Both the position numbers and the translations under genes were made by a program. Below the pieces are notes generated by a model. It saw nothing but the letters and a program-made list of their open reading frames with translations, ran no database searches and was not told the DNA's origin. Positions 32,988-40,292 of a stretch of 64,000 nt of DNA are shown here, piece by piece. The DNA comes from an uncultured Phascolarctobacterium sp. Its GTDB lineage: Bacteria > Bacillota > Negativicutes > Acidaminococcales > Acidaminococcaceae. The first letter of the stretch is position 1. Each line of letters starts with the position of its first letter. Where the stretch lies: NCBI GenBank assembly GCA_900552005.1, contig URXU01000009.1, forward strand, positions 7,317 through 71,316, in the 5' to 3' direction.

Positions 32988-34334
32988 TCAATCCTCTTGC
33001 ATACGCTGGCGAATAGCATTGGCATGAGCCTGCAGGCCCTCTGCTTCCGCCATAACGATAATATCTTCTGCCGCATTGCTTAAGGCAGGTCCTGTATAAG
33101 CAATAATGCTGGTTTTCTTCATAAATGTTTCCACATTCAGCACGGAATAGAATTTAGCCGTGCCCCCTGTCGGCAGAATGTGGTTCGGACCTGCATAATA
33201 ATCGCCCAGGGGTTCAGGAGAATATGCTCCCAGGAAAATTGCTCCGGCATTACGCACAAAAGGCAACAGTTCAAAAGGCGCCTTGGTCATAATCTCTAAA
33301 TGCTCCGGCGCTGAAAGATTGGCCATTTCCAGTACGGTATCCATACTATCAGCCAAAATAATCTTGCCCTGTCCTGCCAGGGAGGTGCCGGCAATTTCTT
33401 TACGCGGCAATACAGCCAGCTGACTTTCCAGTTCCTTCATAGTTTCCCGGGCAACCTGTTCGCAGTCAGTAATCAAAATGGCACTTGCCAGAGGATCATG
33501 CTCTGCCTGGCTCAGCAAATCGGCAGCCAGGTATCTCGGTTTGGCAGTTTCATCTGCCACAATTAAAATCTCGCTGGGGCCGGCCAGCATATCAATATCG
33601 CAATGTCCGTAAACAGCCTTTTTGGCCAAAGTAACAAAAATATTGCCGGGCCCGGTAATTTTTTCTACTTTGGGAACTGTTTCCGTACCGAAGGCCATGG
33701 CGGCTATGGCCTGAGCGCCGCCCATTTTATAAATTTCCTCAACTCCGATGGCTCTGGCAGTTACCAGTACATAAGGATTGACTTTACCGTCTTTTCCAGG
33801 CGGTACAGCCATCACAATCCTGCCAACACCTGCTACCTTGGCAGGACATGCATTCATGATTACGGAAGAAGGATAGGCAGCCGTGCCGCCAGGAACATAA
33901 ATGCCTACGGAATCCAGCGGCGTAATCTTCTGACCCAGCATGGAACCATAGTCCCTGTTAACCAGCCAGGTTTTGGGAACCTGTTCCTCATGAAATTTAG
34001 TTACATTGGCAATGGCTCTTTTAATGGCGGCAACAATTTTGGGATCTACAATAGCTTCCGCTTCGGCAAATTCGGCTTCTGAAACCCGAATATTATCCTT
34101 GGTCAATTCCACTCTGTCGATTAGCTGCGTATAATAAAACAGCTTTTCATCGCCGTCTTTTCTAACATCATTAACAATTTTATCAACGACCTGAGCTGCC
34201 GTCAGCGGCGCGCCAAACATCTTGGTAACACCAGCCTGCACACCCGGCGTCAAAGTGCATTCATCAAAAGCTTTTTTCTTCATCAAGGCTGCAATTTCCT
34301 GAGCAGTCATTGTTCTGGCATCTATAAAATTCAT
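32988..34334 (-). CDS. hisD: Histidinol dehydrogenase HisD
   Basis: Performs the last two NAD-linked oxidations, histidinol to histidine. The 448 residues include YVPGGTAAYPSSVIMNACPAKVAGV, marking the NAD site (about residues 145-169). They also include GGAQAIAAMAFGTE, KITGPGNIFVTLAKKAV, the zinc ligands in DLLSQAEHDP, and the catalytic His in SAPEHLEI. A C-terminal DYYAGPNHILPTGGTAKF block completes the family pattern. It starts 4 nt after the hisG stop. Confidence 0.97.
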   Translation of the reverse strand: MNFIDARTMTAQEIAALMKKKAFDECTLTPGVQAGVTKMFGAPLTAAQVVDKIVNDVRKDGDEKLFYYTQLIDRVELTKDNIRVSEAEFAEAEAIVDPKIVAAIKRAIANVTKFHEEQVPKTWLVNRDYGSMLGQKITPLDSVGIYVPGGTAAYPSSVIMNACPAKVAGVGRIVMAVPPGKDGKVNPYVLVTARAIGVEEIYKMGGAQAIAAMAFGTETVPKVEKITGPGNIFVTLAKKAVYGHCDIDMLAGPSEILIVADETAKPRYLAADLLSQAEHDPLASAILITDCEQVARETMKELESQLAVLPRKEIAGTSLAGQGKIILADSMDTVLEMANLSAPEHLEIMTKAPFELLPFVRNAGAIFLGAYSPEPLGDYYAGPNHILPTGGTAKFYSVLNVETFMKKTSIIAYTGPALSNAAEDIIVMAEAEGLQAHANAIRQRMQED

Positions 34335-34338
34335 TCTT

Positions 34339-34983
34339 CTAACCTTCTTTCACAATCTTGCGTAAATCCTCTGTCAGCTTGGCAATGCGGTCAAATTTCA
34401 GTTTGAAGCTGGCCTTATTGGCAATCATTCTGGCTGTAGCCGTAAAAATAGAATCCACTTCCGTAAGATTATTTTCCCGCAGCGTTGTGCCTGTTTCTAC
34501 AATATCGACAATTAATTCACTTAAGCCTACGATGGGTCCCAATTCAATGGACCCGTTTAATTTAATAATTTCCGTCTGAATACCCAATTTATCAAAATAC
34601 TTTTTCGCGCAATTGGGATATTTAGTCGCTACACGCAAATGCGCATAATCTTCCAGACGCTGCTTTCTTTTGGCCTCCGGCACTGCCAGCATTAAGCGGC
34701 ACTTGCCGAAATTTAAATCAAGAAGCTCCACAATATCCTTTTCTTCTTCCGCCAGCACATCCTTGCCGATAATACCGATATCAGCCGCGCCATACTCCAC
34801 ATAAGTCGGCACATCTACCGTTTTGGCAATAATAAAACGGACTTTAGTCTCATCATTACTGATGACAAGCTTTCTGGAATCTTCAGAAAGATTTTCGGCG
34901 CTGTAGCCAACTTTGCTCAATAATGCTACGGATTTATCAAAAAGCTTGCCTTTAGGCAAGGCTATCGTAATATATTCGTCCAT
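34339..34983 (-). CDS. hisG: ATP phosphoribosyltransferase, short form HisG(S)
   Basis: First step of histidine synthesis, joining ATP and PRPP. At 214 residues it is the short form that lacks the C-terminal regulatory domain and needs HisZ, which is encoded just upstream. Motifs: ITIALPKGKLFDKSV, YGAADIGIIGKDVL, and the PRPP loop EDYAHLRVATKYPN then IVDIVETGTTLREN. The ATG at 34981-34983 has GAGGAGG 6 nt upstream; upstream in-frame ATGs overlap that site. Confidence 0.96.
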   Translation of the reverse strand: MDEYITIALPKGKLFDKSVALLSKVGYSAENLSEDSRKLVISNDETKVRFIIAKTVDVPTYVEYGAADIGIIGKDVLAEEEKDIVELLDLNFGKCRLMLAVPEAKRKQRLEDYAHLRVATKYPNCAKKYFDKLGIQTEIIKLNGSIELGPIVGLSELIVDIVETGTTLRENNLTEVDSIFTATARMIANKASFKLKFDRIAKLTEDLRKIVKEG

Positions 34984-34994
34984 GCCCATCCTCC

Positions 34995-36161
34995 TCAAAC
35001 ATATACCAGACTGCTGCAGCAGTTTCTGCCAACTTCTACGGCTGCCTGTTCCAACGTCATGGGCTCTACGGCCAGTTTTACGCTGCGGCCTTCCTGCCTG
35101 AGAGCGTTGGCCTTGGCAATTGCCTGCAGAATATTATCCTGACCCCAGGCTACAAAAACATCCCAGCTGCGTTTATAATCCAACGCGCCCTGTCTTTCCA
35201 AAGCCAGAATAACGCGTTCAATACCCAGCGCAAAACCGGTTGCCGGGCAATTGAGGCCAAAATTATCCATCATTTTATCATAACGCCCGCCGCCGGCCAC
35301 CGAAAAACCAATCTCCGGCAAATAGATTTCAAACAGCATTCCTGTGTAATAATCTAACGAACGGTTCAGACCCAAATCAAAATTAACATATGCGCCATAA
35401 CCGTAAGCTTCCACCAACTGATAAATCTGTCTCAGATCAGCCAAAGCCTTTCTTACCCGCCGTCCTTCCAGGCAGCTTTCCAAACGCTCCAGCAAATTAG
35501 CCTTGCCTTGCAAAAACAGCAGTTTGCTGAAAATTTCCTGCAGCTGCGGCTTTTGCCTCGTCATGGCAGCCGCCGCATTTTCCAAAGCCACCGCATCATG
35601 CCTGCGCAAACTTTCCTTAACCGCCTGCACCTGCGCTGCATTAAGTCCCGCCTCTTCACATAGGCCGTCAATAAAGCCTATATGTCCAAGGCTGATGGAA
35701 AAATTCTTAATGCCCGCTGCCTGAAGGCTTTCTGCCGCCAATACAATTACTTCCGCATCGGCTGCTGCTCCGCTGGCGCCGAACAGTTCGACACCGGCCT
35801 GCTCAAACTCACATTGTTTGCCGGCCTGAATATTTTCATATCTGTACAGGCTGGAAATATAACATAAGCGTTTAATTTTATTTTCATCCTGCAGCCTGTT
35901 TGCCGCCACTCTGGCAATTGGCGCGGTCATATCATTGCGCAGCGCCAGTAAATTATTATTCCGGTCAAAAAACCGAAAATCACTTTCCTTATCCGCAATT
36001 TTAAAAATATCAGCATATTCAAAGCTGGGAGTTTTTACTTCATCATAGCCCCATTTGCAGAAAACATTGATAATCCTGTTTTCAATGGCACGCCGTGTTT
36101 TCATTTCTCCAGGTAAGATATCCTTCGTTCCGTAAGGTATCTCATAAATCTGCCTGCTCAT
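34995..36161 (-). CDS. hisZ: ATP phosphoribosyltransferase regulatory subunit HisZ
   Basis: Histidyl-tRNA-synthetase-like protein that activates short HisG and gives it histidine feedback. The 388 residues start with YGTKDILPGEMKTRRAIE and have the class II motif 2 pattern LRNDMTAPIARVAANRL, then CYISSLYRYEN and GFSVAGGGRYDKMM. It lacks the full C-terminal anticodon-binding domain of HisS. The ATG at 36159-36161 follows GGGGGG. It heads the his operon, directly beside HisG as expected for a two-subunit enzyme. Confidence 0.94.
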   Translation of the reverse strand: MSRQIYEIPYGTKDILPGEMKTRRAIENRIINVFCKWGYDEVKTPSFEYADIFKIADKESDFRFFDRNNNLLALRNDMTAPIARVAANRLQDENKIKRLCYISSLYRYENIQAGKQCEFEQAGVELFGASGAAADAEVIVLAAESLQAAGIKNFSISLGHIGFIDGLCEEAGLNAAQVQAVKESLRRHDAVALENAAAAMTRQKPQLQEIFSKLLFLQGKANLLERLESCLEGRRVRKALADLRQIYQLVEAYGYGAYVNFDLGLNRSLDYYTGMLFEIYLPEIGFSVAGGGRYDKMMDNFGLNCPATGFALGIERVILALERQGALDYKRSWDVFVAWGQDNILQAIAKANALRQEGRSVKLAVEPMTLEQAAVEVGRNCCSSLVYV

Positions 36162-36204
36162 ATTGGCCCCCCAATTCATTTTTAAATCTTTTAGTACTTT
36201 ATCA

Positions 36205-36233
36205 CTTTATCTCTTTAAAGTAAAGAGATAAAG
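36205..36233 (-). promoter_or_regulatory. Long palindrome before the his operon, candidate operator
   Basis: Arms of 13 bp, 36205-36217 and 36221-36233, pair perfectly across 3 bp, 44 nt upstream of the hisZ start. The adjacent sequence repeats ACTTTATC once more (36197-36204), suggesting several half-sites. There is no terminator-like T run and no T-box, so protein binding (repressor) is more likely than attenuation. A second short palindrome CTGTAA-N6-TTACAG lies at 36270-36287. Confidence 0.45.
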
Positions 36234-36343
36234 AAAAATTTTTTATTTTCCTGCTTTTCTGTCTAATATCTGTAAGTTATTTTACAGAATTTGCTACGCT
36301 CCTATTCTTGTCTTAAAGCCGCTTATACTTTTCTAATCTTGAG

Positions 36344-36383
36344 TAAGCATACTTGACAAGCAGCTCAAGGTTTAGTATGCTTA
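36344..36383. repeat. 10-bp inverted repeat framing the riboswitch promoter
   Basis: TAAGCATACT (36344-36353) and AGTATGCTTA (36374-36383) are perfect inverted copies. The left copy touches the -35, and the right copy covers the -10 of the promoter that drives the Mn2+ riboswitch. This is a plausible binding site for a repressor dimer or tetramer. It also sits in the his/antiporter divergent region. Confidence 0.55.
36353..36381 (+). promoter_or_regulatory. Promoter of the riboswitch-antiporter unit
   Basis: TTGACA (36353-36358), 17-bp spacer, TATGCT (36376-36381); start site near 36388, exactly at the 5' edge of the riboswitch aptamer. Confidence 0.8.
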
Positions 36384-36387
36384 TTGC

Positions 36388-36487
36388 ATAAGGGAGTAGC
36401 TGGCATAAATTTTTATTTATGTTTACACTGTCGTCAATACGGTTTCCTATAGGAAATCCGGCTTTGTAAGTAAGTAGCGAGACTTTG
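36388..36487 (+). ncRNA. yybP-ykoY manganese riboswitch
   Basis: The leader matches the yybP-ykoY consensus in order: AAGGGAGTAGC (36390-36400), GTCGTCAATACGG (36430-36442), a variable hairpin TTTCCTATAGGAAA, CCGGCTTTGTAAG (36458-36470) and the closing GCGAGACTTTG (36477-36487). These blocks form the two metal-binding loops of the known Mn2+ (and Ca2+/Mg2+) aptamer. Its 3' side (CTTTGTTGC) overlaps the left arm of the next terminator, so ligand binding and termination exclude each other. This is a transcriptional ON switch by design. Confidence 0.93.
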
Positions 36488-36521
36488 TTGCAAAATACTG
36501 CAGCAAAAGTCTCGTTTTTTT
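36478..36521 (+). terminator. Riboswitch-controlled terminator
   Basis: Strong hairpin of about 14 bp with one bulge (36478-36491 with 36500-36514) followed by seven T. It would form when the Mn2+ aptamer is empty. Confidence 0.9.
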
Positions 36522-36560
36522 ATTTGTCAAATTTTGCTGCACAGAAAGCAGGAGGAAAAA

Positions 36561-37487
36561 ATGGAAATTTTATTACAGGTAATTTTATTAGTTTTGGGTT
36601 TCATCATGCTGGCCAAAGGCGCTGATAAATTTGTTGAAGGCGCTGCCGGTATTGCCGCAAAATTCGGTATCCCCCAGCTGGTTATCGGTCTGACCATCGT
36701 TGCCATGGGTACCAGCGCTCCGGAAGCTGCTGTCAGCATTGCCGCTGCTTTTTCAGGAAACGCTGATATTACTATCGGCAATATCGTAGGCAGTAATATT
36801 CTGAATATCTGGATTATCCTGGGTTTGGCCGCAGCCATCGTACCCTTAGCCGTCGCACGCTCAACCATTAGGATTGAAATCCCCTTCATGATTTTAATTA
36901 CGGCAATTTTAGGCTATCAGGGTCTTGACGGAACCATTTCGCTTACAGATGGTCTGGCTTTGCTGCTGCTGTTTCTTATTTATCTCGGCTATCTGTACCG
37001 TATGGCCAAAAAGAACAAAGTTAATGAAAACGCTCAGGAATACAGCTATTCGCTGGGCCACTGCCTGATTTATACGATTCTTGGCCTGGCCCTGATCATT
37101 CTCGGCAGTCAGGTAACCGTCCAGGCGGCTACTGCTATTGCCGCCTATGTTGGCCTGAGCCAGCGCTTTATTGGTCTGACCATCGTTGCTCTGGGTACTT
37201 CCCTGCCGGAGCTTTTTACCTCCGTAGCAGCAGCCCGTAAAGGCAATGCGGATATTGCCATAGGTAATATTGTCGGCAGCAACATCTTTAATATTTTATT
37301 TGTTATCGGTATTTCAGCAATGATTATCGACATTCCCTTTGCAGCAGCCTTTAACTTTGACATGATGATTGCAATCGCCGCAGCGCTTATGTTAATGCTC
37401 TGCGTCCTCTTTACCAAAAGGCTGGAGCGCTGGGCCGGCATCCTGATGCTTATCTGCTATGGAGCCTATCTGTGGTACATTTTATAA
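36561..37487 (+). CDS. CaCA-family cation/sodium antiporter under Mn2+ riboswitch control
   Basis: Inner-membrane cation exchanger of 308 residues with about 10 helices arranged as two homologous halves. Each half carries an alpha-repeat: GTSAPEAAVSI (50-60) in the first and GTSLPELFTSVA in the second. The conserved acids and neighbouring IGNIVGSNI-type motifs form the ion site. This is the YrbG-like branch of the calcium/cation antiporter superfamily. Family annotation would say Ca2+/Na+ exchange. The Mn2+ riboswitch in front suggests Mn2+ export as the physiological task (inference). The ATG at 36561 follows GGAGG by 5-6 nt. Confidence 0.92.
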   Translation: MEILLQVILLVLGFIMLAKGADKFVEGAAGIAAKFGIPQLVIGLTIVAMGTSAPEAAVSIAAAFSGNADITIGNIVGSNILNIWIILGLAAAIVPLAVARSTIRIEIPFMILITAILGYQGLDGTISLTDGLALLLLFLIYLGYLYRMAKKNKVNENAQEYSYSLGHCLIYTILGLALIILGSQVTVQAATAIAAYVGLSQRFIGLTIVALGTSLPELFTSVAAARKGNADIAIGNIVGSNIFNILFVIGISAMIIDIPFAAAFNFDMMIAIAAALMLMLCVLFTKRLERWAGILMLICYGAYLWYIL

Positions 37488-37497
37488 GCAAAATAGT

Positions 37498-37527
37498 AAA
37501 AAGCTGACCATGATGGTCAGCTTTTTT
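37498..37527. terminator. Bidirectional intrinsic terminator
   Basis: Perfect 13-bp inverted repeat (37498-37510 with 37514-37526) between the convergent antiporter gene and metA, with T tracts both ways. Confidence 0.9.
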
Positions 37528-37531
37528 ATTT

Positions 37532-38443
37532 TTATAGGGTTGTCAAATCATAAGGCGTATCCTGATAAACAATATTCAGCCAGTTGAGATAAAATAAATG
37601 CGCATAACTGCACCATTTAAAACATGGCTGCTGAGAACTGTCATTGTCCGGGTAATAATTTTCCGGCAGCGCAATATCCATACCTTTCTTTTTATCACGA
37701 ACATATTCATCCGCCAGAGAATAACGGTCATATTCAAAATGTCCCAAAACAAAAATACGTTTCAGATTTCTGGTGGCGCAAATATTAATGCCCTGCTCCA
37801 CTGAGCGTGACAGAACCTCTAAGTCCCCGTGACCGTCAATAGCGCTGTCATCCACCGTGGTGTGTCTGGACTGAGGTATAAAATATCTGTCATCAAAACC
37901 ACGCAAAAGCGGATGGTTGCGCACCGTAATACCATAGGGGTAAATGCCAAACATCTTTTCCTGCAAAAGAATTTTCTCAATCCCGTAATAATGGTACAAA
38001 CCGGCCTGAGCGCTCCAGCAGTAGTGCAAAACAGAATACACATGTTTTTCCGCCCATTGCAGATAGCCGGTAAATTCTTCCCAATAATCAACATCTTCAA
38101 AAGCATAGGTTTCCACAGGCGCACCGGTAATGATAAACGCATCATAATAACGATCTTTGATATCGGCAAATTCCAGATAACAGCTGTCAAGATAGGAATT
38201 ATCCGTATGAGTTGTCTGACGGCTGACAATACGGCAAAAATCTATTTCTACCTGTAAAGGCGTATTGCCCAATAATCGCAGAAGCTGCAATTCAGTAGGT
38301 TTTTTTAAAGGCATCAGGTTCAGTATCAAAATCTTTAAAGGTCTGATATCCTGTCTGACAGCCCGCTGCTGTCTTATTGTTACAATTCCCTCCTGCTGCA
38401 GTTTATCTACAGCAGATAAATTATCACTTATTTTAATCGGCAT
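37532..38443 (-). CDS. metA: Homoserine O-acyltransferase MetA, predicted acetyl-CoA type
   Basis: Activates homoserine for methionine synthesis. The 303 residues keep E. coli MetA numbering: nucleophile Cys142 (LHYCWSAQAG), His235 and Glu237 (GHFEYDRYS). Position 111 is Glu (GAPVETYAFED), as in MetA enzymes shown to use acetyl-CoA, whereas succinyl-using enzymes have Gly there. So O-acetylhomoserine is the likely product, in line with the MetY gene just upstream. The ATG at 38441-38443 has GGAGG 7 nt before it; the frame runs on to 38512 inside metY but without a ribosome site. Confidence 0.95.
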   Translation of the reverse strand: MPIKISDNLSAVDKLQQEGIVTIRQQRAVRQDIRPLKILILNLMPLKKPTELQLLRLLGNTPLQVEIDFCRIVSRQTTHTDNSYLDSCYLEFADIKDRYYDAFIITGAPVETYAFEDVDYWEEFTGYLQWAEKHVYSVLHYCWSAQAGLYHYYGIEKILLQEKMFGIYPYGITVRNHPLLRGFDDRYFIPQSRHTTVDDSAIDGHGDLEVLSRSVEQGINICATRNLKRIFVLGHFEYDRYSLADEYVRDKKKGMDIALPENYYPDNDSSQQPCFKWCSYAHLFYLNWLNIVYQDTPYDLTTL

Positions 38444-38462
38444 ATGTCTTCCTCCGTTATTT

Positions 38463-39743
38463 TCAAATATTATGCAACGCATTTTCCAGATCTTCCAAAA
38501 GATCATCGGCATTTTCCAGCCCTACAGAAATTCTTACGGTCCCGGAACTTATCCCCGCTGCCAGCAGCGCTTCTTCGCTAAGCTGCTGATGAGTAGTTGA
38601 CGCGGGATGAATAACCAGCGACTTGCTGTCGCCAACATTGGCTAAATTGGAAAAAATTTCCAGATTATCAATAAAACGGCAGGCAGCTTCATAACCCCCG
38701 CATAAATCTATGGAAAAAATGGAGCCGCAGCCAGCTGGCAAATATTTTTTGGCCAGCTGCTGATAGGGATTGCCATCAAGTTCCGGATAATTAACCCTGT
38801 CCACAGCGGGATGCCGGTTTAAAAAAGCTGTAAGCTTTCTTGTGTTTTCAACATGTCTTTCAATTCTTAAGGATAAGGTTTCCAGCCCCTGCACCAAAAG
38901 CCAGGCATTGAAAGGGCTTAAAGCAGCTCCAGTATCACGCAGTAATTTTGCTCTGATACGCGTTACAAAGCCGCATCCAGGCAAATCACGTACAAAATTA
39001 ATTCCATGGTAGGAAGCATCCGCTCTGTCCAGCTTGGTAAATCTACCAGAGGCAGCCCAGTCAAATTGGCCGTTTTCAATAATCACCCCGCCAATACTGG
39101 TACCATGACCGCCCATAAACTTGGTGCAGGAATGAATAACAATATCCGCACCAAAATCAAAAGGTCGGAACAGATATGGCGTAGCAAAAGTATTGTCTAC
39201 AAAAACAGGCAGACCATGCCGATGTGCAAGCTCCGTAATCTTTTCAAAATCAGGAATATTAATAGCAGGATTGCCCAATGTTTCCAAAAAAATCAGCTTG
39301 GTACGCTCATTAATCAGCTCCGCGAAATTCTGCGGATGATCAGGATTGACAAAATGCGCGGTAATGCCGTACTCCGGCAGGGTTTCCACAAATAAATTAT
39401 ATGTACCGCCATAAATTGTTGATGCGGCAATAATCTCATCACCCTGGCTGCATAAATTGAGTACGGCATAAGTAACGGCAGCAGAACCGCTGGCTACAGC
39501 AACAGCTGCCGTACCTCCTTCCAGCGCAGCACAGCGTTTTTCCAGCACATCTGTAGTCGGATTATGCAGTCTGGAGTAAATATAGCCTTCCTCCTGCAAA
39601 TCAAATAATGCGGATGCTGTTTTTGTATCCTTAAAGACATAAGAAGTTGTCTGATACAGCGGCAGGGCTCGCGAGCCTGTAACAGGATCGGGCTGCTGGC
39701 CGGCATGCTGCTGTAATGTTTCAAAACGATATTGTTTTTTCAT
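38463..39743 (-). CDS. metY: O-acetylhomoserine sulfhydrylase MetY
   Basis: PLP enzyme that joins sulfide (or methanethiol) to O-acetylhomoserine, giving homocysteine (or methionine). The 426 residues are of the longer MetY type rather than MetB/MetC. They have the N-terminal LHAG-like LQQHAGQQPDPVTGSRALPL, YSRLHNPTTDVLEKR and VASGSAAVTYAVLNL. The Schiff-base Lys is in HSCTKFMGGHGTSIGG, and the C-terminal end is SSGTVRISVGLENADDLLEDL. GGAGG precedes the ATG by 8 nt. Expression should depend on the T-box leader upstream. metA follows after 19 nt. Confidence 0.95.
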   Translation of the reverse strand: MKKQYRFETLQQHAGQQPDPVTGSRALPLYQTTSYVFKDTKTASALFDLQEEGYIYSRLHNPTTDVLEKRCAALEGGTAAVAVASGSAAVTYAVLNLCSQGDEIIAASTIYGGTYNLFVETLPEYGITAHFVNPDHPQNFAELINERTKLIFLETLGNPAINIPDFEKITELAHRHGLPVFVDNTFATPYLFRPFDFGADIVIHSCTKFMGGHGTSIGGVIIENGQFDWAASGRFTKLDRADASYHGINFVRDLPGCGFVTRIRAKLLRDTGAALSPFNAWLLVQGLETLSLRIERHVENTRKLTAFLNRHPAVDRVNYPELDGNPYQQLAKKYLPAGCGSIFSIDLCGGYEAACRFIDNLEIFSNLANVGDSKSLVIHPASTTHQQLSEEALLAAGISSGTVRISVGLENADDLLEDLENALHNI

Positions 39744-39783
39744 AATTGTTTCCTCCTAAATGTCTTGTTACGCTCAAAAAGAA

Positions 39784-39827
39784 AATAAAAAACTTCCGTT
39801 CCTGCACCAATATGCAGGGACGGAAGT
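39784..39827 (-). terminator. T-box-controlled terminator before metY
   Basis: A 15-bp stem with one G-U pair (39792-39806 with 39813-39827), followed on the minus strand by TTTTTATTTT. It should form when tRNA-Met is charged. Confidence 0.9.
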
Positions 39828-40072
39828 ACCGTGATACCACCCTAATTCATTCATTACTCACATAATGAACCTCTTCAAGTACGCGGAATAAAATTCTTGA
39901 ATACTCTAGTGCTGTAACGGGCACCCCCGGACGGTTTAAATAAATTCGACCAGTCTGCTCCAAGGCCATCTTCGGTAAAAACTTCAGCATCTCCTTGCAC
40001 CGAACAGAGACTCTCTGCAGCATCCGTTTTTTACTTACTCTTCTTTTCATTGCAATAACAATTTGAAATTTG
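39784..40072 (-). ncRNA. T-box riboswitch leader of metY-metA, probably tRNA-Met responsive
   Basis: A leader of about 290 nt between the promoter and metY has T-box hallmarks. It contains a stem I region with GCAGAGAG and GGTGCAAG. The T-box sequence GGGTGGTATCACGG (39829-39842) is close to the usual UGGNUGGUACCGCG. A 15-bp terminator with a T run follows immediately. An ATG in AAGATGGCC (near 39968-39976) is a possible specifier codon, but I could not fold stem I to prove it. The downstream genes make tRNA-Met the natural effector. Confidence 0.9.
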
Positions 40073-40078
40073 ATAAGT

Positions 40079-40107
40079 AAGATACCATAGTTAGATGGTC
40101 GAGTCAA
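40079..40107 (-). promoter_or_regulatory. Promoter of the T-box-metY-metA unit
   Basis: Minus strand TTGACT (40102-40107), 17-bp spacer, TATCTT (40079-40084); start site near 40072. Confidence 0.75.
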
Positions 40108-40173
40108 TAAATATTTTACACTTTTTTGTTTTTTAGACATATATTATTATTTTTTGTAACATTTTAACAAAAA

Positions 40174-40199
40174 GCCCGTTGTCATTTCTGACAACGGGC
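40174..40199 (-). terminator. Intrinsic terminator after tRNA-Arg
   Basis: Perfect 11-bp stem GCCCGTTGTCA/TGACAACGGGC (40174-40184 with 40189-40199) with TTTTTGTT on the minus strand. Confidence 0.92.
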
Positions 40200-40207
40200 A
40201 TATTTAC

Positions 40208-40284
40208 TGGTGTTCCTGGGCAGATTCGAACTGCCGACCTACCGCTTAGGAGGCGGTTGCTCTATCCAACTGAGCTACAGAAAC
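40208..40284 (-). tRNA. tRNA-Arg (anticodon CCU)
   Basis: A complete cloverleaf on the minus strand: acceptor GTTTCTG/CAGGAAC, D-arm GCTC-GAGC, anticodon stem ACCGC/GCGGT with loop CTCCTAA (anticodon CCT at 40248-40250). The T-arm is GGCAG-TTCGAAT-CTGCC with discriminator A, and the CCA end is encoded (40208-40210). It reads AGG codons. Confidence 0.97.
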
Positions 40285-40292
40285 AAATATAA

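Noticed and set aside
36181..36352. T-box or histidine attenuator before hisZ
   Set aside because: No T-box consensus, no His-codon leader peptide and no terminator are visible; only palindromes are present.
39847..40140. A 97-codon open frame on the minus strand before metY
   Set aside because: It lies across the promoter and T-box leader of metY-metA and has no ribosome site; the RNA structure explains the sequence.
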